Origin: Paenibacillus_S sp043945595
GTDB taxonomy: Bacteria; Bacillota; Bacilli; Paenibacillales; NBRC-103111
Assembly: GCF_043945595.1 (NCBI RefSeq)
Contig: NZ_JBIFNP010000001.1
Span: 5,394,001-5,458,000 of the forward strand
Length of the DNA stretch: 64,000 nt
Direction: 5' to 3'
Below, in pieces: positions 47,320-56,956 of the stretch. The first letter of the stretch is position 1, and the number at the start of each line of letters is the position of its first letter. A model generated the notes under the pieces. It was given only the letters and a program-made list of their open reading frames with translations. It ran no database searches and was not told where the DNA came from. The position numbers and the translations under genes are program-made.

Positions 47320-48501
47320 CTATTTTCCGCCCTGCGCCTGCAAAAATCCGGCAATACGCCTCACCGCTTCGCGCAGCTTCGCTTCCTCCTGCACCAAAGC
47401 GATCCGAACATAGCCTTCGCCCTCTTGTCCGAACGCATCGCCCGGAATGACCACCACACCGGTCTGGTACAGGATTTCCCGGGAAATTTGTCGAGAAGTC
47501 CAGCCCTCCGGAATGCGGGCCCATATAAACATGGTCGCCTTCGGTTTCGGTATGCTCCAGCCTGCCGCGGCCAAGCCTTCGATAACGATGTCTCTGCGCC
47601 GTTCATACAGCCCGGCTACCGACTCGCCGCGCTCCATGTCCTCTTCCATGGCTTCAATCCCCGCCTCTTGAACCGCCGTAAAGACGCCGTAATCAATATT
47701 CGACTTGAGCACCCGCAGCGATTGGACGGCATCCGGCTGTCCGACCATGAACGCGATCCGGCAGCCTGCCATATTAAAGCTTTTGGATAAAGAATGGAAT
47801 TCAACCGCCACTTCCTTGGCGCCTTCGATTTCCAGAATACTCATGGGACGGAAGCCGTCGAACGCCATTTCCGAATAAGCCAGGTCGTGAACGACCAGCA
47901 GATCATACTGCTTAGCGAATGCGACAAGCTCCTCGAAAAACACCCTTGGCGCGACCGCAGATAACGGATTGCTCGGATAGTTCAACAGGATGAACTTCGC
48001 TTTGCGGGCAATTTCCTCCGGGATCTCTTCAAGCTTCGGTAAAAACCCGTTAGACTCCTTCAACGGCAGAAAATACGGCTCGACTCCGGCGAGCACCAAG
48101 CTCGCGGCATAAATCGGATAGCCCGGGTCCGGCACCATGGCGATGTCGCCCGGATCGGTAATGGCCATAGCCAGATGCGACAGCCCGTCCTGAGAGCCCA
48201 TTAAAGTCACGATCTCGTTTTCCGGATTCAGCTCCACCCCAAAGCGGTGCTTATACCAGCGGGCCACCGTCTCGCGAAAAGCGGGACTTCCCTCCGAGGT
48301 CGGATAGCCGTATACTTCCGGCTTACGGACCGCTCTCTCCATCGCCTGCATCACCCTTGCGGAAGGCGGGCGGTCCGGACTGCCGATACCCAGATCGATA
48401 ACCTCCTTGCCTGAGCGGCGAACCTCCTCCTTCCAGCCGGCCATTTCAGAAAAAATAGCGGATCCCATCAGGGATAACCGCCTGGATTGATGTTTGGACA
48501 T
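47320..48501 (-). CDS. Class I/II PLP aminotransferase
   Basis: A 393-residue fold-type I aminotransferase of the aspartate/LL-diaminopimelate group. It has IDLGIGSPDRPPSARV, YGYPTSEGSPAFRE, NYPSNPLSAV, and the PLP lysine in HSLSKSFNMAGCRIAF. The ending ALVQEEAKLREAVRRI is typical. Candidates are LL-DAP aminotransferase or an aromatic/aspartate transaminase (Bacillus PatA or YugH-like); the sequence alone does not decide. ATG 48501 or TTG 48507 may be the start. It is a single gene next to an M50 protease. Confidence 0.88.
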   Translation of the reverse strand: MSKHQSRRLSLMGSAIFSEMAGWKEEVRRSGKEVIDLGIGSPDRPPSARVMQAMERAVRKPEVYGYPTSEGSPAFRETVARWYKHRFGVELNPENEIVTLMGSQDGLSHLAMAITDPGDIAMVPDPGYPIYAASLVLAGVEPYFLPLKESNGFLPKLEEIPEEIARKAKFILLNYPSNPLSAVAPRVFFEELVAFAKQYDLLVVHDLAYSEMAFDGFRPMSILEIEGAKEVAVEFHSLSKSFNMAGCRIAFMVGQPDAVQSLRVLKSNIDYGVFTAVQEAGIEAMEEDMERGESVAGLYERRRDIVIEGLAAAGWSIPKPKATMFIWARIPEGWTSRQISREILYQTGVVVIPGDAFGQEGEGYVRIALVQEEAKLREAVRRIAGFLQAQGGK

Positions 48502-48560
48502 AGTCAAAGCAACCTTCTTTACTTGGTTTTATCGAAATAGGTGTGCTTCCAATTCACGAT

Positions 48561-49622
48561 TTAAATGTTTCCGACTTTGTGCACGACTGCCATCATCGCG
48601 AACAGAAAAGCCGCCAGCCCAAAATAAGCTATGCCGAACTTCCAGCGGGCCGCTGCGGGCACGTCGTAATACTTGTCGTTCTCAAACGGCTCGTAATCCA
48701 CCTGGCAGTGGATCATCAGGTGCAATTCGTCGTCCTTCATGATCCGCTCCAGCCGGGTCACATGCGCCCGCTGAATCAGGCCCTGCTGCATTAACGGCAG
48801 GGTGCCTTGAAAGTCCAGTCCTTCCCAGATAACCCGGACAAACTGCTGTCCCTCCAAATCGGAATAGGTGACATAAGACAATTCCCGCTTATGCTCTTCG
48901 CCGGGAATAATGTAGCCCTGCTGAATGAGCGGCTCCGCTGGAATCAGGAAGCTGGCGGCAACCATCCGCTGCTCGCCGTGCTTACGCTGACGGACGAACT
49001 TTTTATATAAGTCGTAAGCGAACATCGCCCATACGATCAGAAGAATCAGACTGAAATAATAAATAATCAGCACGAGTCCCCCGATAAGCCCGACCAGCCA
49101 GAGCCAGCGGGATACGGCCGTAACGATCCGGCCTCCGTCAAGCGGATGAATCGGCAGCAGGTTGAACAGGTTCAGCAAAAATCCCGTCAGCGCCAGGCTG
49201 TACAGCAGCGGACTGTTCAAATAATAAGCAAGTCCGAACGCAGCCAGCGCGCCTACCGTCCCCAGAACCGGTCCGCCGATGCCAATATACGCCTCGGTTA
49301 CCGCATCCCGTGGATTGCGTTTCATGTTGATCAACGCGCCCACGAAAGGAATGAACATCGGTGCCGATACGGGCATCCCTTTCTGCTTCGCTGCAATGAC
49401 ATGGCCGAGCTCATGAATCAGAATCAGCAGCACAAACCCGATGGAGAAGCTCCACGGAAAAATAATCGCATAAGCTCCGATCGAAATGAGCATGGATAAA
49501 AACAAGCCGCCGAACTTGCTGAATTTCAATAAAGTCAACAGCCACTTGCCCTTTGCCAGCAAAAACGCGGCTAACGCGCCGAAATACCATAAAGGGTTTT
49601 GCTTTGGTTTCTTTGGCTGCAA
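48561..49622 (-). CDS. Site-2 protease family (M50) membrane metalloprotease
   Basis: A 353-residue integral membrane protease, with about six helices in the first 210 residues. The zinc motif HELGH (ILIHELGHVIAAKQ) and the third ligand in LLPIHPLDGGRIV are both present, so it should be active. A cytoplasmic region of about 120 residues precedes a final helix (FGLAAFLFAMMAVVHK). No PDZ domain is seen, unlike RasP. The start is TTG 49622 after AAGGAG. The substrate is unknown; it may cut a membrane regulator or release a peptide. Confidence 0.88.
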   Translation of the reverse strand: MQPKKPKQNPLWYFGALAAFLLAKGKWLLTLLKFSKFGGLFLSMLISIGAYAIIFPWSFSIGFVLLILIHELGHVIAAKQKGMPVSAPMFIPFVGALINMKRNPRDAVTEAYIGIGGPVLGTVGALAAFGLAYYLNSPLLYSLALTGFLLNLFNLLPIHPLDGGRIVTAVSRWLWLVGLIGGLVLIIYYFSLILLIVWAMFAYDLYKKFVRQRKHGEQRMVAASFLIPAEPLIQQGYIIPGEEHKRELSYVTYSDLEGQQFVRVIWEGLDFQGTLPLMQQGLIQRAHVTRLERIMKDDELHLMIHCQVDYEPFENDKYYDVPAAARWKFGIAYFGLAAFLFAMMAVVHKVGNI

Positions 49623-49684
49623 CGGCTCTCACGCTCCTTCGCTTTGGCTCGCCGCCTTGGCGTTACCTTCACCAAACCGGCGGC

Positions 49685-50044
49685 CTATTTGCCCCAGGCC
49701 TCCTGGAACATCTCTTCCTTATAGCCTACCGTTACTTTGCTGCCGTCCGTCACGACGGGGCGCTTAATCAAGCGGCCGTTCGAGGCCAGCAGATCGATTT
49801 TCTCCTCATCGCTCATGCCGGGCAGCTTATCTTTCAGCTTCTGCTCCTTGTACACTTCCCCCGAGGTATTAAACCACTTCTTGATGTCCAGGCCGCTCTG
49901 CTCAATCATTTGCTTCAATTGCTCGCGGCTTGGCGGATTGTCAAAAATATGGACGGACTCCACCTCCCGGCCTTTTTCCTTTAACGATTTCAATGCATTG
50001 CGGCAGGTGCCGCATTGAGGATATTGGTAGACCGTTATGCTCAT
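49685..50044 (-). CDS. ArsC/Spx-family thioredoxin-fold protein
   Basis: A 119-residue protein of the ArsC/Spx/MgsR family. It has a CxxC redox motif near the N-terminus (QYPQCGTCRNAL), the conserved EEKIDLLASNGRLIKRPVV that precedes the RPVV strand, and a C-terminal helix. Overall it resembles Bacillus YusI more than Spx, because the RNA-polymerase-binding features cannot be recognised. It could be an arsenate-reductase-like enzyme or a redox regulator. ATG 50044 follows GAAGGAG. Confidence 0.85.
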   Translation of the reverse strand: MSITVYQYPQCGTCRNALKSLKEKGREVESVHIFDNPPSREQLKQMIEQSGLDIKKWFNTSGEVYKEQKLKDKLPGMSDEEKIDLLASNGRLIKRPVVTDGSKVTVGYKEEMFQEAWGK

Positions 50045-50189
50045 TGTCGCTTGCTCCTTCGTTATCGATTTCTAACTTTAAATTTTGGGCGAAAGCCCCA
50101 GGAAAGTCAAGCCAGGGACCTGAATCAAGGAGCGGCGGACAGCCGGCATAAAACCGGAAATAAACACTACGGCTATAACGATACTACGA

Positions 50190-50259
50190 CCCCCCCCCCC
50201 CACAAAGTGGGGCTCATGCTTCGAAGCGGACTCAGGTACTTTGCGGGGACCCCGAAAAT
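50190..50259 (+). repeat. Dispersed 60-bp intergenic element, copy C, with a C12 tract
   Basis: After twelve C (50190-50201) comes ACAAAGTGGGGCTCATGC, then TTCGAAGCGG, ACTCAGGTACTTTGCGGGG and ACCCCGAAAAT. It agrees with copy B nearly base for base. It lies between the ArsC/Spx gene start and the rluD terminator. Confidence 0.85.
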
Positions 50260-50277
50260 GTATTACGCGGATACGTG

Positions 50278-50309
50278 AAAAAAGATTCCGCGGTTTCCGC
50301 AGAATCTTT
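50278..50309 (-). terminator. Terminator of rluD and cobalamin operon
   Basis: AAAGATTCCGCGG (50281-50293) pairs with 50297-50309 with one mismatch around TTT. On the minus strand it is followed by TTTTTTCAC. It starts five bases after the rluD stop. Confidence 0.85.
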
Positions 50310-50313
50310 CCTT

Positions 50314-51341
50314 CTAGCCGATCGTCTCCAGCAGCTCCAGGCTCGCCCGGATATCGTCGGGCAGCGGCGCCTCGAACTCGATCCACTGCTTGGTGCCCGG
50401 ATGCGTAAATCCGAGCGTACAGGCGTGCAGCGCATGCCGCTCCATCCCGTAGGACGGGCTGCCGTCCTCTGCTGCCACGGGCTCACGCACGGCTTGAATG
50501 CCTCTATCGTGTGCGTGCGCAGCAGACTCCAGCTCCTGCAGCGGCTCCACCAATGGATCTGCCGCGGCCGGCTTCAGCTTATACAGCTTGTCGCCAACCA
50601 GAGGATGGCCAAGGTGCAGCATATGAACGCGGATCTGGTGCGTTCGTCCCGTTTCAAGCCACAGCCGGACCAGCGTGGCGTCGCGGTAACGCCGCTCCAC
50701 CTTGTAGTGTGTCACGGCCGGATATCCCGTCTCCGTCACAATCCGGATATGCGGCTCCTCGGGATCGCGGTCGATCGGACCGGTAACCGTTCCTTCCTCA
50801 TCCCGCATGACGCCGTGGACCAGGGCGACGTATTCCTTTTTTACCCGGTGAGCCTGCATTTGCTCGGATACCTGCTGGTGCACGTACGGATTTTTGGCGA
50901 TCGCCAGCGTGCCGGACGTCTCCTGATCCAGCCGGTGGATGGGGCGGAACCGGTAGCTTTTGCCCTGCTGCTGCCAATAGTGGACGACCCCGTTAGCCAG
51001 CGTATTCACATAATGGCCGTGAGTCGGATGGACGATCATACCTGCGGCCTTGTTCACCACCAGCAGGTGCTCATCCTCGTAAAGAATCGCAAGCGGCAGC
51101 TCCTGCGGCAAAATATCGTCCGATTCCTCCTGGAGCATGCGCACCTCGATGCGGTCCCCGCATGCACACGGACGCTGATATATTGACGCTCCCCGTTCAC
51201 GGTAATTCCCTGCTCCGTCAGCTTCAAGCGGGACAGCAGCTTGCGCGACAGGTGCATCCGGTTTTGCAAAATCGTTTTTAGAATAAAGCCGTCTTCTTCG
51301 GCAGGCACTTCATAGATGATCGGTTCGTAGTAGGCTGTCAT
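50314..51341 (-). CDS. RluD-like 23S rRNA pseudouridine synthase, frameshifted
   Basis: RluA-family pseudouridine synthase with an S4 RNA-binding N-terminus. Its ATG (51341) overlaps the stop of the adenosyltransferase by four bases (ATGA). The first frame (MTAYYEPIIYEVPAEEDG to VRVHAG) is followed in another frame by VRMLQEESDDILPQELPLAI, IVHPTHGHYVN and the catalytic Asp motif HRLDQETSGTL, then GRTHQIRVH. Adding one G in the run at 51155-51159 restores HAGDRIEVRM and 342 residues. It has no link to cobalamin and is a passenger in the operon. Confidence 0.9.
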
Positions 51342-51904
51342 TTGCGGCGGAACACCTTCGCACTGCGCGTATACTCGACATCGTTCACATCGCAGCGGGC
51401 ATTGGCCAGCCTTGCAATCGTGAAGAACAAATCGGAAAGACGGTTCAAATAACGGCGCACCTCTTCGTTGATTTCCTGCGTTCTGGCCAATGTCACCACT
51501 CTCCGCTCCGCCCGGCGGCAGACCGTTCTGCATACATGAAGCGCGGAAGAACCTTGCGAGCCTCCCGGCAGAATGAATCTTTGAATATCCGGCGTTTCGG
51601 CATCGTACTTGTCGATCCAGGCTTCCAGACGGTTCACCATCGCTGCAGTAACCTTGTACGGCCGCAGCTCTTTATTGAGCAGCGCCAGATCCGAGCCGCA
51701 GTCGAACAGCTCGTGCTGTACTTCCAGCAGATCCGCGAGCAGATCGGCAAACTTCGCTTCATCCAAAAAGCCCATCGCCTGGCCGACAAAGCAGTTCAAC
51801 TCGTCGACTGTACCGTAAGCTTCGACCCGTACGTCGTCCTTGTCGACCCGTCCGCCGATCACGCCCGTTTGCCCGGCATCGCCGGTTCTTGTGTAAATTC
51901 TCAT
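51338..51904 (-). CDS. pduO: ATP:cob(I)alamin adenosyltransferase (PduO type)
   Basis: Makes adenosylcobalamin by moving the adenosyl group of ATP onto cob(I)alamin. It has 188 residues from ATG 51904 (MRIYTRTGDAGQTG, GGGAGG eight bases upstream). The ATP-binding N-terminus TRTGDAG..G, EAYGTVDELN and the conserved CRTVCRRAERRVV and LNRLSDLFF all fit the PduO/MMAB family. It follows cobD/Q in the operon and overlaps rluD by four bases. It is needed to finish corrinoids taken up by BtuFCD. Confidence 0.93.
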   Translation of the reverse strand: MRIYTRTGDAGQTGVIGGRVDKDDVRVEAYGTVDELNCFVGQAMGFLDEAKFADLLADLLEVQHELFDCGSDLALLNKELRPYKVTAAMVNRLEAWIDKYDAETPDIQRFILPGGSQGSSALHVCRTVCRRAERRVVTLARTQEINEEVRRYLNRLSDLFFTIARLANARCDVNDVEYTRSAKVFRRK

Positions 51905-51938
51905 AACCATCGCCTCCCTTAAACCATGGCTTCCGCCA

Positions 51939-54900
51939 CTATGCTTTATTGTCTATCATCTCATAGAGACGCTTCATATCCAAATGATTTCGCACATGCT
52001 CGGCCAGCCGGTCGAACGCCTCTTCTCTTCTGGCCTGAAACCGGAGTCCGGCCTCGAGCTCGATCGGCTCCCATCCCTTGGCGAGGCGGATCGCGTTCAG
52101 CCAGTCTCTGCGCAAATCGTCATTGTGCAGAATGCCGTGGATGTAGGTTCCCCAGCATCTTCCGTTGGCCGATACGACGCCGTCGGGATGCAGCGTTTCC
52201 TCGCTGCCTTCCTCCCGAATGGAGAACGGGTGGTCAACCGCCGCCAGAAACCGCGTCCGGCCCATATGAATCTCATAGCCCTGAATCACCTGAGACGGCT
52301 CATGTAAGGAGCCTCGGCCCCTATTCAGCCTGCTGATACCCGCCGCCCTTACGGTCCGCTTCTCTGCCGCAAACACCGTTTCCGTCGGAAACAGCCCTAA
52401 TCCTTCCGTTTCCGCACGGTCCGACTCCAGCAGCTCAGGTTCAGCAGGCGCTCGCCCATCATCTGGTATCCCGCGCAGATTCCTACCAGCCAGCCGTCCT
52501 GCCGCGCAAACCCGGTCAGCGCCCGGTCGAGCCCGGTCTCCCGCAGAAACAGCAGATCATCGACCGTATTCTTGCTTCCCGGCAGGATGACGGCATCCGG
52601 TCGTCCCAGCTCCTCGGCCGACTGGACGAAACGCACCTGCACATCCTGCTCATAGACGAGCGGATCGATATCGGTAAAATTGGACAGCCGCGGCAGCCGG
52701 ACGACCGCGATGTCGAGTGTCCGGCCGCTGCGCGCTTCTCCGCCGCCGTCACTGTCGCCCGAGCCGCCAGCCGCACTCTCGCGCAGCCGGCCGCTTCCCG
52801 TCGCCAGCTTCCGGTTCAGCGAAGCGGAGTCCTCATCCTCAAGCTCCACATTCGGCAGAAACGGAATAACCCCAAGCACCGGCTTGCCTGTGCGCTGTTC
52901 AAGCCATTCCAGCCCCGGCTTCAGCAGGCTCACATCGCCGCGGAACTTATTAATAATGAAGCCTTTCACCCGGCCCCGTTCTTCAGGCGTGAAGATATCC
53001 ATCGTGCCGACCAGGGATGCAAAAACCCCACCGCGGTCGATATCGGCCACCAGCACGACCGGGGCTTCCGCCCATCCGGCCAGCCGCATATTTACGATAT
53101 CTTTTTCTTTGAGGTTGACCTCGGCAGGACTGCCGGCTCCCTCGATGACGATCACGTCATAAGCTTCACGCAGCCTTTGCAGCGATGCCTTGACGATGAG
53201 CTCCGCTTCGCCCAAATAATTCTCCCTGTACGCCCGCGCGTCATAATCGCGCAGCGGCTTGCCGTGCACCACCACCTGGGAGACCATATCCTTCTTCGGC
53301 TTAAGCAGGATCGGGTTCATATCCGTCGTCGCCGCAATGCGGCAGGCATCCGCCTGCATTCCCTGCGCCCTGCCGATTTCCTTCCCGTCCGGCGTGACAT
53401 ACGAGTTGAGCGACATGTTTTGCGATTTGAACGGCGCCACCCGTAACCCGTCCTGCAGTAAAATACGGCATAATGCCGCGGTAATGAGGCTCTTGCCGGC
53501 ATCCGAGGACGTTCCTTGAACCATCAAGGTGGCGGCAGGTGCAGATTGTTTATGCTGCGAATCCATCGCCTCTCTTCGCCCCGCAAGCACCGCTGCCGGG
53601 GATTCCTCTGCCTCCCCCTCCGAATCGGCTTCCGGCTGTACTGCAGAAGATCGTGCCGTCGGCTGCCGGCTCTCTTCGTTTATTTCTGCTATAAAGCCGG
53701 AATCCTGGTCCAAAGGCACCTTGTTGATTCCTCCCATAGGAGTAGGATCTTGGCTTAGGTGCACCCCATTGATTCCTGCCGTAGGAGCAGGCTCTTGACC
53801 CAAACGTGGCCCGTTGATTCCTGCCGTAGCAACAGTCTCCTGGCCCAGGTGCGTCCCGTTCTCCAGCAGTTGACGAATCGAGTCCTGCAGCGCAGCCAGC
53901 AGCCGTTCGTTCTGCTCCCGCAGCCGGATCGCTACGCGGACATAGCTGTCGTCCAGCCCGGGAAACAGGGACGCATCGCGGATCAGTATGCCTCTGCGTC
54001 CCATTTCCGCCTGCAGCGGCTTCACCTGAAGCCCCAGACCGCGGAGGGAGAACAGCACGTAGTTCGTATCGCTCGGCGTCACGGCTAGCCCAAGCGCGCT
54101 CAGCCGCTCCAGCATCCAAGGCCGCTCCGCAGCCAGCCAGGCATGTGTGCGCGCCGCGTAAGCCGCATCGTCGAGAACAGCCGCTCCGACCTGCTGCGCC
54201 AGCGTATTGACGCTCCACTGTACCTGCAGCCTCTGCATTTGCCGGATGCGGTCGGGATGTGCGGCGATAAAGCCGAGCCGAAGTCCCGGAATCGCGTAAA
54301 ATTTCGTCATCGACCGGATCACCATCAGGTTCGGCTTCACAGCCGCTTCGCGGATCAGCGACCGGTTCTCCTCATCCGGGCAAAAATCCATAAACGCTTC
54401 GTCCAGTATGACCGGCTTCGCGCCAAGACCTGCCGCGAGAAGGTCCCGGACATCCGAAGGCATCAGACGCCCTGTCGGATTGTTCGGCGTGCCGAGAAAC
54501 AAGAGATCAGAGGCAGCAGCAGCCCGCTCTACTTCCTTCGCCTCCAGCAGGAACCCGTTCTCTTCCTTCAGCGGCAGCTCATGAACATGTCCGCCGGTTT
54601 TTTCTACCGCTTCCTCATACTCGGAAAATGACGGTCTGGCTAGCGCCGTCTTCTCCGGCTTCAGTACCCTGACGGCTAAATCGATAAGCTCCGCCGCCCC
54701 GTTGCCGACAAGAATCGATTCCATCGGTATCCGGTAATGCTCTGCCAGCTTGGCCCTTAGTCCGCGCACGGCCGGATCCGGATACGCCGCCAGCGCCTTC
54801 CATTGCTCCCGTAAAATATGACCGACGACATCCGGAAGAGCCAGAAGGGGTTCATGTTCGAGCTAAAATCGAGAAAGGCATCGGCGCTTCGGCCGAATGT

Positions 54901-54948
54901 TTCCGCTGCGGTCCGCAAATCGCCGCCATGTCCATATTTCTCAAGCAT
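51939..54948 (-). CDS. CobD-CobQ fusion: Thr-P decarboxylase and cobyric acid synthase, two frameshifts
   Basis: One frame joins two cobalamin enzymes. The N-terminal part (from ATG 54948, MLEKYGHGGDLRTAAETFG) is a PLP L-threonine-phosphate decarboxylase with TPNNPTGRLM, ILDEAFMDF and PLP lysine in RSMTKFYAIPGLRLG. A linker of about 90 residues with four 15-residue repeats follows. The second part is cobyric acid synthase: VQGTSSDAGKSLITAALC, AQGMQADA, IEGAGSPAEVNL, LPGSKNTVDDL, the amidotransferase Cys in GICAGYQMMGE and His in GYEIHMG. No stop lies between them in a continuous 790-codon frame. Single bases appear missing at 54847-54850 and 52438-52439. Restored length about 1003 residues. 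An internal ATG at 53568 might also start CobQ alone. Confidence 0.85.
53679..53858 (-). repeat. 45-bp tandem repeat, four copies, within cobD/Q
   Basis: Units of 45 bases at 53814-53858, 53769-53813, 53724-53768 and 53679-53723 each begin, in protein terms, at an Asn: NGTHLGQETVATAGI, NGPRLGQEPAPTAGI, NGVHLSQDPTPMGGI, NKVPLDQDSGFIAEI. They lie in the linker between CobD and CobQ. Confidence 0.85.
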
Positions 54949-55148
54949 GCCGTTATCTCTCCTCCCCACCTGAAACTTTCTTATGTATACAACCGCGAAC
55001 GCTTCACAACGCTCCGGTTCCGTTTCTCCTGTATCGCATCGCTTTGCCCGAATACAGCGAGCGCTGCTCTTCCTGTTTAGCCCCAGTGCTCCTTGCCTTG
55101 CTCTGTCTTGCGCTTCCTAACCTAACGGTAAACCAACCCAAGCCGTCG

Positions 55149-55973
55149 TCATAATACCGTATAGATAATAAGCAGCAGCGCCGTCTCGGCGATTTCATTC
55201 AACGCACCGTAGGTGTCCCCGGTCAAGCCGCCCAGCTTGCGGTGAAAATAAGCGCTTAAGCACCATCCAACCAGTAAAGCGCCTCCTGCCGAAGCTCCGA
55301 TGAGCCCCAGCCCGTGAAGAGACAGCAGAGATACGCCCGAGCCTGAAATCAAAAGCGCAGACAGCAGCAGCCCCAGCACCGTATGGATAAATAAATGCCT
55401 CCAGCCCAGCCCGCGGAAAAAAGCCCCAAGGCCTTGGCCTTCCCCTGAAGCCCCCTGTCTCGCATATGGCCATCGCGCAATGGCCACGACCATAAACCAG
55501 CGGCTCCACAGCGTCGCCAAGGGCAGCAGCCAGACGCTCTCCCCGGAAAGCGGGAGCCATTGCTGAAGCAGCGTCCATTTGATGAGCAGCAGCAGCACAC
55601 AGGCCACAACCCCCATCGCGCCGACGCGGCTGTCCTTCATAATCTCCAGCATTTGCTCTCGGGAACGGTGACTGAGTATGCCGTCTGCGGTATCCATCAG
55701 CCCGTCCAAATGAAGGGCGCCGGTCATGGCCACCCACAGCAGGAGCATCAGAGCTGCTGCAGCAGCAGGCGGCAGAAAGCTTTGCAGCAGCAAGCCGCCC
55801 AAGCTAAGCAGAAGACCCAATACCGCTCCCACAAGCGGATAAAACACGACACTGCGGCGAAACATCGCATGGTCGTACTGCAGCGTAACCGGCACCGGCA
55901 GCCGGGTGAGAAACTGGAAGGCCGCCGCGCAGGCCGCCAATCCTTTTACCATAAAGTCCAGCAAATTGCGCAT
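55149..55973 (-). CDS. cobS: Adenosylcobinamide-GDP ribazoletransferase (cobalamin synthase)
   Basis: Membrane enzyme joining adenosylcobinamide-GDP to alpha-ribazole. It has 274 residues with about seven hydrophobic helices. The acidic metal-binding motif LHLDGLMDTADGILSHRSRE (about residues 87-106) and MKDSRVGAMG are signature segments, and the C-terminal GDTYGALNEIAE is typical. ATG 55973 has GGAGG upstream and overlaps the end of cbiB by 28 bases. It acts after CobU and CobT, both in the same operon. Confidence 0.95.
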   Translation of the reverse strand: MRNLLDFMVKGLAACAAAFQFLTRLPVPVTLQYDHAMFRRSVVFYPLVGAVLGLLLSLGGLLLQSFLPPAAAAALMLLLWVAMTGALHLDGLMDTADGILSHRSREQMLEIMKDSRVGAMGVVACVLLLLIKWTLLQQWLPLSGESVWLLPLATLWSRWFMVVAIARWPYARQGASGEGQGLGAFFRGLGWRHLFIHTVLGLLLSALLISGSGVSLLSLHGLGLIGASAGGALLVGWCLSAYFHRKLGGLTGDTYGALNEIAETALLLIIYTVL

Positions 55974-56944
55974 GCCAATCCTCCTGCAACGATAAAACTA
56001 ACCGTATACAACAGCCGAACCGTACTCCGAATATCCTCCCGACGGCGTTCACGCAGCGGCCACCCCATCCGCGCCCGCTCGCTTGTGCATCCATGATACA
56101 CGTTGACGCCACCCAGCTCGATTCCGAGCGCTCCCGCTACCGCCGCTTCGGGAATGCCGCTGTTCGGACTCGGATGCAGTCTTGCAAAGCGCAGCACCGA
56201 TCTCAGCGTCCGGCTTGCAGAGCTGCCCGGCTGCAGAGCCGCTGCACCGATCAGCAGCAGGCCCGTCAGGCGGGCCGGCACCCAGTTCATCACATCGTCC
56301 CAGCGGGCCGAGGCCCAGCCGAAGTACAGGTACTTGTCATTTTTGTAGCCGACCATCGAGTCCAGCGTATTCGCAGCCCGGTACAGCATCGCCAGCGGGG
56401 CCGCACCCAGCAGCGCATAAAACAGCGGAGAAATGACGGCATCCACCGTATTCTCCGCCACCGTTTCCACGGTAGCCCGCGTAATCTCGGACTCGTCCAG
56501 GCCGGAGGTCGTTCTGCCGACGATGTAGCCGACGTAAGTACGCGCCTGTTCCAAATCGCCCTGCTCGAGCGGCCGCACGACTCGGACCGCCGCATCCTTC
56601 AGCCCTTTAATAGCAAGCGTTGTGGAAATAAACCAGGTATTGACCGCATAACCGAGCCAGGGATGAATACACTGTGCCACCCAGAGCAGCAGCCACATCA
56701 TTCCCATCGATAAGGCCAGTGTCGCTGTGGTCAAAACGATTCCCCGCATACGATCTGCAGCCGGGGTTCCCGGCTGACCCGATTTGCCGCGCAGGAAAGA
56801 TTCGAACCAGCCGATCCACTGCCCGATCCGAATGACCGGATGCGTCGGCCAACGCGGGTCTCCGATACATAAATCTATTATAATAGCAGCTAGCAGCATC
56901 CATGCGATTTCATTCCATGAATAGAACAGCAACGTAAATCCCAC
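55946..56944 (-). CDS. cbiB: Adenosylcobinamide-phosphate synthase
   Basis: Membrane protein attaching aminopropanol phosphate, the product of CobD, to adenosylcobyric acid. It has 332 residues with several helices. Signature segments are LCIGDPRWPTHPVIRIG near the N-terminus, GRTTSGLDESEITRATVETV and YRAANTLDSMVGYKNDKY. The start is probably GTG 56944, just after the cobU stop, with a weak ribosome binding site that suggests coupling. Its partners CobD and CobQ are encoded further down the operon. Confidence 0.94.
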   Translation of the reverse strand: MGFTLLFYSWNEIAWMLLAAIIIDLCIGDPRWPTHPVIRIGQWIGWFESFLRGKSGQPGTPAADRMRGIVLTTATLALSMGMMWLLLWVAQCIHPWLGYAVNTWFISTTLAIKGLKDAAVRVVRPLEQGDLEQARTYVGYIVGRTTSGLDESEITRATVETVAENTVDAVISPLFYALLGAAPLAMLYRAANTLDSMVGYKNDKYLYFGWASARWDDVMNWVPARLTGLLLIGAAALQPGSSASRTLRSVLRFARLHPSPNSGIPEAAVAGALGIELGGVNVYHGCTSERARMGWPLRERRREDIRSTVRLLYTVSFIVAGGLACAICWTLW

Positions 56945-56956
56945 CTATCTCAAGCG

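Noticed and set aside
47204..47413. Plus-strand small gene near the aminotransferase end
   Set aside because: It overlaps the 3' end of the aminotransferase in antisense and has no start signal.
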